A stretch of DNA of 64,000 nucleotides from Pseudomonas oryzagri (GCF_020831405.1 NZ_JAJHPU010000043.1:558001-622000), one strand, 5' to 3'. Shown: positions 8,682 to 19,383, numbered from the stretch's first letter. Numbers and translations are program-made. Notes: generated by a model not told the origin, from the sequence alone.

Positions 8682-9281
8682 TCAGGCGCCGAGGGCGGCA
8701 GCGTCGGTCACCACCGTGGCGAACAGGTCGGCCAGCGCGGTCAGCTCGACGCGGTGCAGGGTGGCGGCGTCCACCACCACGCCGTCGATGCCCGGCAGGT
8801 CGCGGGTGGCGCAGGCGGCGGCAACCACCGTGCTGCGATAGCCGAGGTCCTTGGCGGCGCGCACCGTGGCGCTCACGCACATATGGGTCATGAAGCCGAC
8901 CACCACCAGTTGCTCCCGGCCCAGCTCGCGCAGCACGCGATCCAGGTCGCTGTGGGCGAACGAGTTGGGCAGCGGCTTGCGCACCACGGCTTCGCCGGAT
9001 TGCGGGGTCAGTTCCTCGAAGATCTCGCCGCGCGGGCCTTCGGGGTCGAACAGGTAGCCGGGCACGCCGACGTGCTGCACGTGCACCACCGGCGCCCCGG
9101 CGGCGCGTGCCGCTTCGAGCAAACGCAGGATCTGCGCGGCGGCCGTCTCGACGCCGGGCAGGCGCAGGTCGCCGCTGCGGTATTCGTTCTGCGCGTCGAT
9201 GATCAGCAGGGTGGCCTGCTTGAGGTCGGCGGCCGGATGGCTGCTGCCGGTCAGTTCGAACAGGGTTTTGGCGTCGCTCAT
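8682..9281 (-). CDS. Isochorismatase-like cysteine hydrolase
   Basis: 199 residues of the isochorismatase-like hydrolase fold. The catalytic triad is visible as Asp29 (LLIIDAQNEY), Lys102 (VVRKPLPNSF) and Cys135 (GFMTHMCVSATV). The presence of Cys indicates an amidase or nicotinamidase-like enzyme rather than a true isochorismatase; the substrate is not evident. The ATG at 9281 has GGAG 6 bases upstream. It is divergent from a LysR regulator whose start is 105 bases away, an arrangement typical of a regulator and its target. Confidence 0.85.
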   Translation of the reverse strand: MSDAKTLFELTGSSHPAADLKQATLLIIDAQNEYRSGDLRLPGVETAAAQILRLLEAARAAGAPVVHVQHVGVPGYLFDPEGPRGEIFEELTPQSGEAVVRKPLPNSFAHSDLDRVLRELGREQLVVVGFMTHMCVSATVRAAKDLGYRSTVVAAACATRDLPGIDGVVVDAATLHRVELTALADLFATVVTDAAALGA

Positions 9282-9386
9282 GCTGTACTCCGGTGGGGGA
9301 TGGACGCGACCATTGTGGGCATGACGACGGCGGCGCTGAAGGTACAGGCTTGCCGACCGACAATGCATTTTTGCAGGGAGTCTGCG

Positions 9387-10358
9387 ATGGCCTTCGACTG
9401 GAACGACATTCTCGTGCTGCTGGCGCTGGAGCAGCACGGCACCCTGGCCGCGGCGGCGCGGGCGCTGGCGGTCAACCCGACCACGGTGAGCCGGCGCCTG
9501 CAGGCGGCCGAGCGGGCGCTGCAGGTGCACCTGTTCCTGCGCGACAGCGGCCGCTACCGACCGACCCCGGCCGGCCAAGTGCTGCTGCAGCGGGCCGCGG
9601 CGCTGCAGGGCGACGTGCAGGGCATGCTGCTGGCCGCCCGCGAGGAGGCGCAGAGCGTGGCCGGCAGCGTGCGGCTGACCTCGGTGGAGTTCCTCCTCGC
9701 CCACTGGCTGATTCCGCAGTTGCCCGCGCTGGCCGAGCGCCATCCGCAGCTCGACCTGCAGCTGCTGGGCGACAACCGCGACCTGTCCTTCACCCGCCGC
9801 GAGGCCGATCTCGCCCTGCGCCTGGCTCGCCCGCAGCAGGATGCCGCGCTGGTGATGCGCAAGGTCGGCGAGTTGGGCTATGCGGTGTACGGCGCCGAGC
9901 GCTTCGCCGCGGCGCAGCCGGCCGACTGGCCGCGGCTGCCCTGGCTGGGCTACGACGACAGCCTCGGCCACCTGCCGGAGGCGCGCTGGCTACAGCGGCT
10001 GGATCCACAGGGCGGGGTGCGTCTGCGCGTCACCGCGGTGACCTCGCTGCAGCGCGCCTGCCAGGCCGGGCTGGGGCTGGCGTTGTTGCCCTGCCTGGTC
10101 GGCGAGGTGCCCGGCCTGTACCGGTTGTCCGCTGTCGAACTCAGCCGCGAGCTGTGGCTGCTGTGCCACCGCGACCTGCGCGAGACCCTGCGCTTTCGCA
10201 CGCTGGCCGACTGGCTGGCGGAGCGGGCGACGGCGGACGCGGCCCGCCTGAGCGGCGGCGTGGGTCCCGGCGGCGCGCATGGGCTAGAATGCCCGCCCCA
10301 TCACCAAGGACTCCCCAGCCATGAGCGCCACCCCGAGCCGTCTGCAAAGCATCCGTGA
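9387..10358 (+). CDS. LysR-family transcriptional regulator
   Basis: 323 residues. The N-terminal winged helix-turn-helix (about 2-60, with [20 protein letters not shown]) is followed by a substrate-binding domain. The start has AGGGAG at good spacing. It is divergent from the cysteine hydrolase gene and so probably controls it. Oddly, the frame continues past the usual end ([14 protein letters not shown]) for about 35 low-complexity residues and overlaps the first 38 bases of prmB, so the C-terminal tail is longer than typical; the prmB -10-like box TAGAAT (10285-10290) lies within it. Confidence 0.85.
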   Translation: MAFDWNDILVLLALEQHGTLAAAARALAVNPTTVSRRLQAAERALQVHLFLRDSGRYRPTPAGQVLLQRAAALQGDVQGMLLAAREEAQSVAGSVRLTSVEFLLAHWLIPQLPALAERHPQLDLQLLGDNRDLSFTRREADLALRLARPQQDAALVMRKVGELGYAVYGAERFAAAQPADWPRLPWLGYDDSLGHLPEARWLQRLDPQGGVRLRVTAVTSLQRACQAGLGLALLPCLVGEVPGLYRLSAVELSRELWLLCHRDLRETLRFRTLADWLAERATADAARLSGGVGPGGAHGLECPPHHQGLPSHERHPEPSAKHP

Positions 10359-11244
10359 CCTGATCCGCTGGGGCGTCAGCCGTTTCCACGAGGCCGAGCT
10401 GTTCTTCGGCCACGGCACCGACAACGCCTGGGACGAGGCGCGCCTGCTGGTGCTCGGCGGCCTGCACCTGTCCTGGGACACCCCGGAGAGCTGGTTCGAC
10501 TGCCGCCTGGAGGACGACGAGCTGGACGCGGTGCGCGCCCTGCTGCAGCGGCGTATCGACGAGCGCGTGCCGGCCGCCTACCTGCTCGGCGAGGCCTGGT
10601 TCTGCGGCCAGCCGTACTGCGTCGACGAGCGTGTGCTGGTGCCGCGCTCGCCGATCGCCGAGCTGATCGCCCGGCAGTTCGCGCCTTGGCTCAAGGCTGC
10701 TCCGGCGCGCATCCTCGACCTGTGCACCGGCTCTGGCTGCATCGGCATCGCCTGTGCCCACGCCTTCCCTGAGGCCGAGGTGGTGCTCGGCGATCTGTCG
10801 TTCGACGCCCTGGAAGTGGCCAACCTCAACATCGAGCGCCATCAGGTGGAGGAGCGCGTCTACACCGTGCAGGGCGACGGTTTCGACGGCCTGCCGGGCC
10901 AGCGCTTCGACCTGATCGTCTCCAATCCGCCCTACGTGGACGCCGAGGACTTCGCCGACATGCCGGCCGAGTTCCATCACGAGCCGGCCATGGGCCTGGC
11001 CTGCGGCGAGGACGGCCTCGACCTGGTGCGCCGCATGCTCGCCGAGGCCGCCGACCACCTGAGCGACGACGGCCTGCTGGTGATCGAGGTGGGCAACAGC
11101 CAGGTGCACGTCGAGGCGGCCTACCCGGAAGTGGCGTTCACCTGGGTGGAGTTCGAACAAGGCGGCCACGGCGTGTTCGTGTTGAGCGCCGAGCAGTGCC
11201 GCCAGCATCAGGCGCTGTTCCGCGCGCGCCTGCAGGGCGAGTGA
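10321..11244 (+). CDS. prmB: 50S ribosomal protein L3 glutamine methyltransferase
   Basis: Uses S-adenosylmethionine to methylate a glutamine of ribosomal protein L3, aiding 50S assembly. 307 residues, normal length. The N-terminal helical domain is followed by the SAM-binding [12 protein letters not shown] (133-144) and the catalytic NPPY (202-205) shared by glutamine N5-methyltransferases. PrmB rather than PrmC is indicated by the N-terminus ([21 protein letters not shown]) and [10 protein letters not shown]. The start overlaps the end of the LysR gene by 38 bases. The position next to aroC matches other Pseudomonas. Confidence 0.95.
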   Translation: MSATPSRLQSIRDLIRWGVSRFHEAELFFGHGTDNAWDEARLLVLGGLHLSWDTPESWFDCRLEDDELDAVRALLQRRIDERVPAAYLLGEAWFCGQPYCVDERVLVPRSPIAELIARQFAPWLKAAPARILDLCTGSGCIGIACAHAFPEAEVVLGDLSFDALEVANLNIERHQVEERVYTVQGDGFDGLPGQRFDLIVSNPPYVDAEDFADMPAEFHHEPAMGLACGEDGLDLVRRMLAEAADHLSDDGLLVIEVGNSQVHVEAAYPEVAFTWVEFEQGGHGVFVLSAEQCRQHQALFRARLQGE

Positions 11245-11268
11245 TTTCGGGCCAGTCCCGCGTAGCGA

Positions 11269-12219
11269 TCAGCCTGCCGGCAGGATGAAGCGCGCCAGGC
11301 CCTCGACCAGTTCGGCCGCCAGTGGCAGGCGTGGGTCGTTGTAGGAAGCCAGCGGCGGCGCGGCGGCTGGCACGATGCGCAGCACGTGGTTCATGCCCTC
11401 GATCAGCAGCAGCTGCGCCTCCGGCCGGGCCTGTTGGAGCAGCAGCGCCTCCTCGGCGTCGACCTGGAAGTCGCGGGTGCCCTGGACGATCAGCGCCGGG
11501 ACCGGTACGCGGGCGAAGGCCTCGGCCGGGCGCTGGCGCAGCAGGCTGATCAGGTAGGGTTGCACACTGGGGCGCAGCAGCACCTGCAGTTTCGCCGATA
11601 CCTTTGCCACCCGGTGGCCTTGCTCCAGCCGGCGCAGGATCGTCTCGGTTTCCGCCGCCAGCGCGGGCGGCAGGCGGCCCTGCAGCTGCTCGCGCAGCAC
11701 CCAGCCGAGCGGGTGGGCGATGCCGGACAGGCTGACCAGCGCATCGGCGCCGGCGTCCGCGGCGGCCAGGCTGGCGATCAGCGCGCCCTCGCTGTGGCCG
11801 AGCAGGATCAGCTGTGAGAAGCGCGGATCGCTCTTCAGCAACTGGCCCCAGGCCGCCGCGTCGGCGACGTAGGCCTCGACGCTCAATTCCTCCTCGCGCG
11901 GCGCCACCGCCCGGCTGGCCGCCACGCCACGCTTGTCGTAGCGCAGGCTGGCGATGCCGCGCGCGGCCAGCTCGCGGGCCAGCAGGCGCAGGCTGTCGTT
12001 GTGGGCGCCCTCGGGATTGTTGCCGTCGCGGTCGGTCGGCCCGGAGCCGGCAATCATCAGCACCACCGGCAGCGGGCCGTCGCGGTCGGGCAGGGTCAGG
12101 GTGCCGTGCAGGGTGCCGCCGGGCACCCGCAGCGCCATCGGCCATTGCACCAGGCTGGTCGGCGCCGCGTGGGCGAGGCCCGCGCACAGCAGGAAGATCA
12201 GCAGCAACAGGCGGGACAT
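11269..12219 (-). CDS. Secreted alpha/beta-hydrolase
   Basis: 316 residues with a signal peptide ([16 protein letters not shown], cleavage near residue 19). The nucleophile elbow GHSEG at 141-145 supplies Ser143; oxyanion region [14 protein letters not shown] (about 55-68), [10 protein letters not shown] with the acid and EGMNHVLR with the histidine complete a plausible triad. Resembles serine aminopeptidase/lipase-like hydrolases of the periplasm; substrate unknown. The ATG at 12219 has GGAG 7 bases upstream. It converges on prmB and is divergent from aroC, so it stands alone. Confidence 0.85.
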   Translation of the reverse strand: MSRLLLLIFLLCAGLAHAAPTSLVQWPMALRVPGGTLHGTLTLPDRDGPLPVVLMIAGSGPTDRDGNNPEGAHNDSLRLLARELAARGIASLRYDKRGVAASRAVAPREEELSVEAYVADAAAWGQLLKSDPRFSQLILLGHSEGALIASLAAADAGADALVSLSGIAHPLGWVLREQLQGRLPPALAAETETILRRLEQGHRVAKVSAKLQVLLRPSVQPYLISLLRQRPAEAFARVPVPALIVQGTRDFQVDAEEALLLQQARPEAQLLLIEGMNHVLRIVPAAAPPLASYNDPRLPLAAELVEGLARFILPAG

Positions 12220-12324
12220 GCGAACTCCAGACGAGGGGCAGGGCGGGGCGCCGGCGTTTCCCCAGCGGGCGGACGCTTGGGTATACTTTGCGGCCCTGAA
12301 ATTTCCCGCCGCGGAGCATCCTGC

Positions 12325-13416
12325 ATGTCTGGCAATACTTACGGCAAGCTGTTCACCGTCACCACCGCCGGTGAAAGCCATGGTCCGGCGCTGGTCGCCA
12401 TCGTCGACGGCTGCCCGCCCGGGCTGGAGCTGTCGCTGGACGACCTGCAGCGCGACCTCGACCGCCGCAAGCCCGGCACCAGCCGCCACACCACCCAGCG
12501 CCAGGAAGCCGACGAGGTGGAGATCCTCTCGGGGGTGTTCGAGGGCAAGACCACCGGCTGCCCGATCGGCCTGCTGATCCGCAACACCGACCAGAAGTCC
12601 AAGGACTACTCGGCGATCAAGGACCTGTTCCGCCCGGCCCACGCCGACTACACCTACCATCACAAGTACGGCATCCGCGACTACCGCGGCGGCGGCCGCA
12701 GCTCGGCGCGCGAGACCGCGATGCGCGTGGCCGCCGGCGCCATCGCCAAGAAGTACCTGGCCAGCCTCGGGATCACCGTGCGCGGCTTCATGAGCCAGCT
12801 CGGCCCGATCGAGATCCCCTTCAAGACCTGGGACAGCGTCGAGCAGAACGCCTTCTTCAGCCCCGACCCGGACAAGGTGCCCGAGCTGGAGGCCTACATG
12901 GACCAGCTGCGCCGCGACCAGGATTCGGTCGGCGCGAAGATCACCGTGGTCGCCGAAGGCGTGCCGCCGGGCCTCGGCGAGCCGATCTTCGACCGCCTCG
13001 ACGCCGAACTGGCCCACGCGCTGATGAGCATCAACGCGGTCAAGGGCGTGGAGATCGGCGCCGGCTTCGCCAGCGTCGCCCAGCGCGGCACCGAGCACCG
13101 CGACGAGCTGACTCCCGAAGGCTTCCTGTCGAACAATGCCGGCGGCATCCTCGGCGGCATTTCCAGCGGCCAGCCGATCGTCGCCCACCTGGCGCTCAAG
13201 CCGACCTCCAGCATCACCACCCCCGGCCGCTCCATCGATGTCGACGGCAACCCGGTGGAAGTGATCACCAAGGGCCGCCACGATCCCTGCGTGGGCATCC
13301 GCGCCACGCCGATCGCCGAGGCGATGATGGCCATCGTGCTGCTCGATCACCTGCTGCGCCACCGCGCGCAGAACGCCGAGGTGCGGGTGAGCACCCCGGT
13401 GCTCGGCCAGCTCTGA
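12325..13416 (+). CDS. aroC: Chorismate synthase
   Basis: Last step of the shikimate pathway: 1,4-elimination of phosphate from EPSP to chorismate with reduced FMN. 363 residues. The three family signatures are intact: [18 protein letters not shown] near the N-terminus, [15 protein letters not shown] followed by [17 protein letters not shown], and [24 protein letters not shown] hexamer at 12282-12287, 38 bases before the ATG, could be the -10 element. It is followed by the MFS gene on the same strand. Confidence 0.97.
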   Translation: MSGNTYGKLFTVTTAGESHGPALVAIVDGCPPGLELSLDDLQRDLDRRKPGTSRHTTQRQEADEVEILSGVFEGKTTGCPIGLLIRNTDQKSKDYSAIKDLFRPAHADYTYHHKYGIRDYRGGGRSSARETAMRVAAGAIAKKYLASLGITVRGFMSQLGPIEIPFKTWDSVEQNAFFSPDPDKVPELEAYMDQLRRDQDSVGAKITVVAEGVPPGLGEPIFDRLDAELAHALMSINAVKGVEIGAGFASVAQRGTEHRDELTPEGFLSNNAGGILGGISSGQPIVAHLALKPTSSITTPGRSIDVDGNPVEVITKGRHDPCVGIRATPIAEAMMAIVLLDHLLRHRAQNAEVRVSTPVLGQL

Positions 13417-13471
13417 GACGCATCGCGGGTTGGCTGCCGGCCCTGGCCGGCTTCCAGCCTGCGGGACGAGC

Positions 13472-14653
13472 ATGACTTCCGCCTTGCCCTACTGGCGCCT
13501 GTCCGGCTTCTACTTCAGCTACTTCGCCCTGCTCGGCGCGACGGCGCCGTTCCTCGCCCTGTACTTCCATCACCTCGGTTTCTCCGCCGCGCGTATCGGC
13601 GAGCTGGTGGCCATCCCCATGCTGATGCGCTGCGTGGCGCCCAACCTGTGGGGCTGGCTGGGCGACTATACCGGCCGCCGGCTGTTGATCGTGCGCCTCG
13701 GCGCGCTGCTGACCCTGCTCAGCTTCGCCAGCATCTTCTACCGCCGCGACTACGCCTGGCTGGCGCTGGTGATGGCCCTGCACGCCTTCTTCTGGCACGC
13801 CGTGCTGCCGCAGTTCGAGGTCATCACCCTGGCCCACCTGCGCGAGCAGGCGGCGCGCTACAGCCAGCTGCGCCTGTGGGGCTCGATCGGCTTCATCTGC
13901 ACGGTGGTCGGCCTCGGCGCGCTGTTCGAGCGGGTCAGCCTGGACGCCTATCCGTGGGCGGTGGCCGCCATCATGCTGGCCATCGCACTCAGCAGCCTGT
14001 GGATTCCCAACGCCCAGCCGCAGGGCCACGCCGGCGAGGCCGAACGCGGCGGCTTCCTGCAGCAGCTGCGTCGCCCCGGCGTGCCGGCCTTCTACTGCGC
14101 GGTGGCGCTGATGCTGCTCAGCCACGGCCCGTACTACACCTTCATCACCCTGCACCTGGAGAGCCTCGACTACAGCCGCACCCAGATCGGCTGGCTGTGG
14201 GCGCTCGGCGTGGTCGCCGAGATCCTCGTGTTCCTGGTGATGGCCCGCCTGCTGGCGCGCTTTTCCGTGCGCCAGGTGCTGCTCGCCAGCCTGCTGCTGG
14301 CGGCGCTGCGCTGGCTGCTGCTCGGCAACCTGGCCGACCACTGGCCGGTGCTGCTGCTGGCGCAGACCATGCACGCGGCCACCTTCGGCAGCTTCCACGC
14401 CGCCGCCATCCACTTCGTCCGCCACAGCTTCGCCGCCCGCCAGCAGGGTCAGGGCCAGGCGCTGTACGCCGCGCTGTCCGGCGTCGGCGGGGCGCTCGGC
14501 GCGCTGTACGCCGGCTACAGCTGGACCAGCCTGGGCCCGGCCTGGACCTTCGCGCTGGCCAGCCTGGCGGCGCTGGCGGCGGCCGCTATCATTGCCCTCC
14601 GCCTGCCCGAGCCGGCGCGGCTTCCTGAATCACCGATCCTCGAGACCCCCTGA
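13472..14653 (+). CDS. MFS transporter, HcaT/PPP-like family
   Basis: 393 residues with about 12 predicted membrane helices. N-terminal YWRLSGFYFSYFALLGATAPF and the early GDYTGRR loop resemble the phenylpropionate-permease (MFS_1-like, HcaT-type) family. The transported compound is not evident. Its TGA shares a base with the ATG of mtnB (TGATG), so it is translationally coupled to the methionine-salvage genes; a role in uptake of a methylthio compound is only a guess. Confidence 0.85.
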   Translation: MTSALPYWRLSGFYFSYFALLGATAPFLALYFHHLGFSAARIGELVAIPMLMRCVAPNLWGWLGDYTGRRLLIVRLGALLTLLSFASIFYRRDYAWLALVMALHAFFWHAVLPQFEVITLAHLREQAARYSQLRLWGSIGFICTVVGLGALFERVSLDAYPWAVAAIMLAIALSSLWIPNAQPQGHAGEAERGGFLQQLRRPGVPAFYCAVALMLLSHGPYYTFITLHLESLDYSRTQIGWLWALGVVAEILVFLVMARLLARFSVRQVLLASLLLAALRWLLLGNLADHWPVLLLAQTMHAATFGSFHAAAIHFVRHSFAARQQGQGQALYAALSGVGGALGALYAGYSWTSLGPAWTFALASLAALAAAAIIALRLPEPARLPESPILETP

Positions 14654-15273
14654 TGACCGACCAGCGCGAACTCCTCACCCGCCAGATCATCGAGGCCGGC
14701 CGCTTCCTCTACGGTCGCGGCTGGTCGCCGGCCACCAGCAGCAACTACTCGGCGCGCCTGGACGCCGATCGGGCGCTGCTCACCGTGTCCGGCAAGCACA
14801 AGGGCCAGCTCACCGAGCACGACGTGCTGGCCACCGATCTCGCCGGCAACAGCCTGGAGCCGGGCAAGAAACCCTCGGCCGAGACCCTGCTGCACACCCA
14901 GCTGTACGCCTGGCGTGCCGACATCGGCGCGGTGCTGCACACCCACTCGGTGAACGCCACCGTGCTGTCTCGCCTCACCGAGGGCGACCACCTGCTGCTC
15001 GAGGACTACGAGCTGCAGAAGGCCTTCGCCGGGGTGACCACCCACGAGGGCCAGGTGCTGGTGCCGATCTTCGCCAACGACCAGGACATCGCCCGCCTGG
15101 CGGGCAAGGTGCAGCAATGGCTGGATACGCATGCGGACTGCGTGGGCTACCTGATCCGCGGCCACGGCCTTTACACTTGGGGGCCGCAGATGAGCGATGC
15201 GCTGCGGCAGATCGAGGCCTTCGAATTCCTCTTCGAATGCGAACTGAAGACCCGCCAGGTGCTGGGTCGCTGA
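14653..15273 (+). CDS. mtnB: Methylthioribulose-1-phosphate dehydratase
   Basis: Methionine-salvage enzyme of the class II aldolase fold: dehydrates 5-methylthioribulose-1-phosphate to the diketo intermediate. 206 residues. Zinc ligands are visible as His96 and His98 (AVLHTHSVNAT) and a later His in RGHGLYTWG; Ser/Asn of TSSNYSAR line the phosphate site. First of the consecutive mtnB-mtnD-mtnC set. Confidence 0.95.
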   Translation: MTDQRELLTRQIIEAGRFLYGRGWSPATSSNYSARLDADRALLTVSGKHKGQLTEHDVLATDLAGNSLEPGKKPSAETLLHTQLYAWRADIGAVLHTHSVNATVLSRLTEGDHLLLEDYELQKAFAGVTTHEGQVLVPIFANDQDIARLAGKVQQWLDTHADCVGYLIRGHGLYTWGPQMSDALRQIEAFEFLFECELKTRQVLGR

Positions 15274-15302
15274 GCGAACCGTCGACCGAACAAGGAGCTG
15301 CC

Positions 15303-15848
15303 ATGAGCTGGCTGAGCGTCTACCACGAATCCACCCCCCAGCAGCCGCTGAAGGTGCTGACCCACGCCGAGGACATCGCCGCCACCCTGGCCGAGGCCGG
15401 CGTGCGTTTCGAGCGCTGGCAGGCCAACGCGCCCATCGCTCCCGGCGCCAGCCAGGAGGAGGTGATCGCCGCCTACCGCCACGAGATCGACAAGCTGATG
15501 ACCGAGCAGGGCTACGTCACCGTCGACGTGGTCAGCCTGGACCGCACGCACCCGCAGAAGGCCGAACTGCGCGCCAAGTTCCTCGACGAGCACATCCACG
15601 GCGAGGACGAGGTGCGCTTCTTCGTCGCCGGCCGCGGTCTGTTCACCCTGCACATCGGTGACCACGTCTACGCGGTGCTGTGCGAGAAGAACGACCTGAT
15701 CTCGGTGCCGGCCGGCACCAAGCACTGGTTCGACATGGGCGAGGAGCCGCACTTCGTCGCCATCCGCCTGTTCAACAACCCCGAAGGTTGGGTCGCCAAG
15801 TTCACCGGCGACCCCATCGCCAAGTCCTTCCCGCCGCTGGAGGACTGA
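15303..15848 (+). CDS. mtnD: Acireductone dioxygenase
   Basis: Cleaves acireductone with O2; the iron form yields the methionine precursor 2-keto-4-methylthiobutyrate plus formate. 181 residues, cupin fold. Metal ligands His97, His99 ([13 protein letters not shown]), Glu103 and His141 (GTKHWFD) match the family positions within one residue. An AAGGAGCT site precedes the ATG. Lies 29 bases after mtnB and 2 bases before mtnC. Confidence 0.96.
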   Translation: MSWLSVYHESTPQQPLKVLTHAEDIAATLAEAGVRFERWQANAPIAPGASQEEVIAAYRHEIDKLMTEQGYVTVDVVSLDRTHPQKAELRAKFLDEHIHGEDEVRFFVAGRGLFTLHIGDHVYAVLCEKNDLISVPAGTKHWFDMGEEPHFVAIRLFNNPEGWVAKFTGDPIAKSFPPLED

Positions 15849-15850
15849 CG

Positions 15851-16534
15851 GTGCCGATCAAAGTCATCCTCACCGACATCGAGGGCACCACCAGCGCGGT
15901 CAGCTTCGTTTTCGACGTGCTGTTCCCCTTCGCGGTCAAGCACCTGCCGGACTTCGTGCGCGGCCATGCCGACGAGCCGGCGGTGGCCGCGCAGATCGCG
16001 GCGGTGCGCGCCGAGAGCGGCGAGGCGGGTGCCGACGTCGAGCGGGTCATCGCCATCCTGCTGGAGTGGATCGCCGCCGACCGCAAGGCCACCCCGCTCA
16101 AGGCGCTGCAGGGCATGGTCTGGGAGCAGGGCTACCGCGCCGGCCAGCTCAAGGGCCACGTCTACCCGGATGCGGTGGACGCGCTCAAGGCCTGGAAGGC
16201 CGCCGGCCTCGACCTGTACGTCTACTCCTCCGGCTCGATTCAGGCGCAGAAGCTGATCTTCGGCTGCTCCGAGGCGGGCGACCTGACGCCGCTGTTCTCC
16301 GGCTACTTCGACACCACCAGCGGCGGCAAGCGCGAAGCCGCGTCCTATGCGCGCATCGCCGCCGCCATCGGTCGTCCGGCCGGCGAGATCCTGTTCCTCT
16401 CCGACGTGGTGCAGGAACTGGACGCCGCGCGCGCCGCCGGCATGGCCACCTGCGGCCTGGCCCGCGAGGGCGGCGAGCTGGCCGGCCACCGTACCGTGGC
16501 CAGCTTCGCGGCCATCGAGCCGACGCAGTTCTGA
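15851..16534 (+). CDS. mtnC: Enolase-phosphatase E1 (acireductone synthase)
   Basis: HAD-superfamily bifunctional enzyme making acireductone, the substrate of MtnD. 227 residues from a GTG start at 15851, two bases after the mtnD stop; the family N-terminus [14 protein letters not shown] begins right there. Catalytic Asp9 and Glu11 sit in DIEGT; YSSGS and [11 protein letters not shown] are HAD motifs II and III-IV. A terminator follows, closing the transcript. Confidence 0.95.
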   Translation: MPIKVILTDIEGTTSAVSFVFDVLFPFAVKHLPDFVRGHADEPAVAAQIAAVRAESGEAGADVERVIAILLEWIAADRKATPLKALQGMVWEQGYRAGQLKGHVYPDAVDALKAWKAAGLDLYVYSSGSIQAQKLIFGCSEAGDLTPLFSGYFDTTSGGKREAASYARIAAAIGRPAGEILFLSDVVQELDAARAAGMATCGLAREGGELAGHRTVASFAAIEPTQF

Positions 16535-16538
16535 ATAG

Positions 16539-16568
16539 CGGCCGGCCCCTGCGCGGGCCGGCCGTTTT
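16539..16568 (+). terminator. Rho-independent terminator after mtnC
   Basis: Ten-base perfect arms CGGCCGGCCC (16539-16548) and GGGCCGGCCG (16555-16564) followed by TTTT. Confidence 0.85.
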
Positions 16569-16687
16569 GCCATGCATTGGTCATCCTGCCGCCCCACACT
16601 GTCGCCAACTTTCCAGCGGGCCACGGCGGACCTTGCCATTTCTGGCTAGAATTCTTTCATCTTCAATAACTTACAAAGGAATACGGC

Positions 16688-17548
<861 letters not shown>

Positions 17549-17567
17549 ACACCGCTTGGCGGACACG

Positions 17568-17608
17568 AAAAAAGAGAAGGGGCCTGATCAGGGCCCCTTC
17601 TCTTTTTT
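17568..17608 (+). terminator. Rho-independent terminator after speE
   Basis: Seventeen-base perfect arms (17568-17584 and 17592-17608) around a 7-base loop, with A-rich and T-rich ends, so it can work in both directions for speE and the converging DUF1059 gene. Confidence 0.92.
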
Positions 17609-17714
17609 CAGACGGGATGCTGCCGTCGTTTGCTGTCTGTGCACTGACCCGCCTCGCATCGCATCGCCGAGGGTACGGGTCCGGGAGACGGCTGGCTTCC
17701 CGGTGGGTCGCTGG

Positions 17715-17933
17715 TCACGCCGCGCGGGCTTTTTCGGCCTCTACAGGCGGCGTGCCTTCCTTCATCCCTTGCATGACCTGGTTGCGGAACTCCGGCGTGT
17801 CTTCGTAGCCGTGCACGGAACGTCCGTGCTCGACAACAGCTGCCAGCAGCTCTTCCTTGGTGTCGGCGGCCAGTGCCACTGTGCACTTCACGTCGCCCGG
17901 GTAGTCCCGGCAATCGATGTAGTACCTGGACAT
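17715..17933 (-). CDS. DUF1059 family small protein
   Basis: 72 residues. The pattern of Cys8 with a DYPG turn, Cys17, a conserved acidic helix and HG...VHG (VVEHGRSVHGYEDTPEF) matches DUF1059, small proteins of unknown function with probable metal-binding Cys/His residues. The ATG at 17933 is preceded on its strand by GGAGGG. A possible promoter at 18081-18054 and a foldable leader (17961-18030) lie upstream. Confidence 0.75.
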   Translation of the reverse strand: MSRYYIDCRDYPGDVKCTVALAADTKEELLAAVVEHGRSVHGYEDTPEFRNQVMQGMKEGTPPVEAEKARAA

Positions 17934-17960
17934 GATGGCGCCCTCCAGATCGCTAAGGCT

Positions 17961-18030
17961 GACTCCTGCCCCCTGAATCAGGAAGCAGGGCCTTGGAGTC
18001 GATAATTCCGGGCTTCTTGTTGTTGGAGTC
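17961..18030 (-). promoter_or_regulatory. Foldable leader upstream of the DUF1059 gene
   Basis: On the minus strand two copies of GACTCCAA (from 18030 and from 18000) precede one GGAGTC (17966-17961), so either copy could pair with it. Nested inside is CCTGATTCAGG (17982-17972) and a GCCC/GGGC pair. Function is inferred; only the repeats are observed. Confidence 0.35.
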
Positions 18031-18053
18031 CAGACTCATCCGGCTCTGATTTG

Positions 18054-18081
18054 AGTATAGGTCGCCAGCCGGGGCCGCAAG
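18054..18081 (-). promoter_or_regulatory. Candidate promoter for the DUF1059 gene
   Basis: Minus-strand TTGCGG (18081-18076), 16 bases, TATACT (18059-18054). It would give a leader of about 115 bases. Confidence 0.4.
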
Positions 18082-18117
18082 AGCAGGGAACTTTATTTCC
18101 GCCGAGCGGTCCGGCCT

Positions 18118-19182
18118 TCAGCCGCGGCAGGCGGCCAGCTCCTCCATCAGCAGGCACACCAGTTCGGCGGCCGGCAGCGGACGCGCCATCGCGGCGCCCT
18201 GTCCGGCCCACAGCGACAGATATTCACTGCGTCCCTGGCGCACCGCGGCCTGGCGGATGTCGCCGGTCAGCGCGTTCTGCACCGGGTAGGCCAGCACCTG
18301 GTCCTCCATGCTGGTGAAGCGACGCATGAAGTCGTTGGTGATGCCGCGCGCATGGCGGCCGGAGAAGGCGCGGGTCAGCCGGGTGCTGTCGTCGCCGGCG
18401 GCGAGGATCGCCTCCTTCCAGATCGCTGGAATGCCCGACTCCGGGCAGCACAGGAAAGCGGTGCCGAGCTGCGCGGCCTGCGCACCGAGCAGCAGGCTGG
18501 CGGCGATGCTGCGGCCGTCCATCAGCCCGCCGGCCGCCACCACCGGAATGTTCACCGCCGCCACCATCTGCGGCAGCAGCGCCATCAGGCCGATGCACGA
18601 TTGCTGCGGGTCGCCGAGGAAGCTGCCGCGGTGACCCCCGGCCTCGCAGCCTTGGGCGCACACCAGATCGGCGCCGACCGCCTGCCAGGCGCGCGCTTCG
18701 GCCACCGTGGTGGCGGTGCCCATCACCAGGCAGCCGGCGGCATGGAAGCGCGCCACCGTGGCGGCGTCGAGGATGCCGAAGGTGAAGCTGACCACCGGCG
18801 GCGCCAGCTCCAGGACGGTTTCGATCTGCGCGCGGTTGTCCTCGCAGAAGCGCGCCGGCCGCCCGCCCGGGGGCAGGCCCAGTTCGGCGCGCAGCGGGTC
18901 GAGGCGCGCCTGGGCCTGGGCGACTTCCTCCTCGCTCGGCGCCGGGTCGTCGAGGATGAACAGGTTGACGTTGAACGGCCGCTCGGTGAGTTCGCGCACC
19001 CGCGCGACGCCCTCGCGGATCGCCGCCGGGGCCAGGGTGGCGGCGGCGAAGGAGCCCAGCGCGCCGGCGTTGCTGACCGCGGCGACCAACTGCGGGGTGG
19101 TCGCGCCGCCGGCCATGGGCGCCTGGATCAACGGGTGGCGGATGCCGACGAGGCGGGTGAAGGCATTGTCTGGACGGGACAT
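18118..19182 (-). CDS. Nitronate monooxygenase family flavoprotein
   Basis: 354 residues, FMN-dependent TIM barrel. Starts with IRHPLIQAPMAGG, and has MGTATT (154-159) and CAQGCEAGGHRG (175-186) with the likely catalytic His184. Family members oxidise alkyl nitronates such as propionate 3-nitronate to keto acids and nitrite, a detoxifying reaction. AGGAAG precedes the ATG. The inverted-repeat element at 19213-19375 lies directly upstream, where the promoter would be expected. Confidence 0.88.
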   Translation of the reverse strand: MSRPDNAFTRLVGIRHPLIQAPMAGGATTPQLVAAVSNAGALGSFAAATLAPAAIREGVARVRELTERPFNVNLFILDDPAPSEEEVAQAQARLDPLRAELGLPPGGRPARFCEDNRAQIETVLELAPPVVSFTFGILDAATVARFHAAGCLVMGTATTVAEARAWQAVGADLVCAQGCEAGGHRGSFLGDPQQSCIGLMALLPQMVAAVNIPVVAAGGLMDGRSIAASLLLGAQAAQLGTAFLCCPESGIPAIWKEAILAAGDDSTRLTRAFSGRHARGITNDFMRRFTSMEDQVLAYPVQNALTGDIRQAAVRQGRSEYLSLWAGQGAAMARPLPAAELVCLLMEELAACRG

Positions 19183-19212
19183 TGCGGGGCTTCCTGCACT
19201 GAACTGGGGCGG

Positions 19213-19375
19213 TAGTGGCCTGTTTGGTTAGTTCAGTTAGTCAATTTCGGCGCCCATAGCCCCGATACTGCGTTGCCACTCCTCGCCATAGCCCTGCTAT
19301 GACTCGTCGCGGCGCCTTGTCTCGGAGCCATGGTCATCCGAACTTGAGTTAACCAACTAACCGCACAGGCCACTA
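19213..19375. repeat. 163-bp element with 38-bp imperfect terminal inverted repeats (MITE-like)
   Basis: The left end reads TAGTGGCCTGT and the right end is its exact complement; aligned over 38 bases (19213-19250 against 19338-19375) the ends match at 30 positions. There is no coding capacity. Size, inverted ends and lack of a gene fit a non-autonomous miniature transposable element. The arms could also fold into one long RNA hairpin. It sits between the GNAT stop codon and the nitronate monooxygenase start. No clear target duplication beyond the terminal TA was seen. Confidence 0.65.
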
Positions 19376-19383
19376 GTTTGCCC

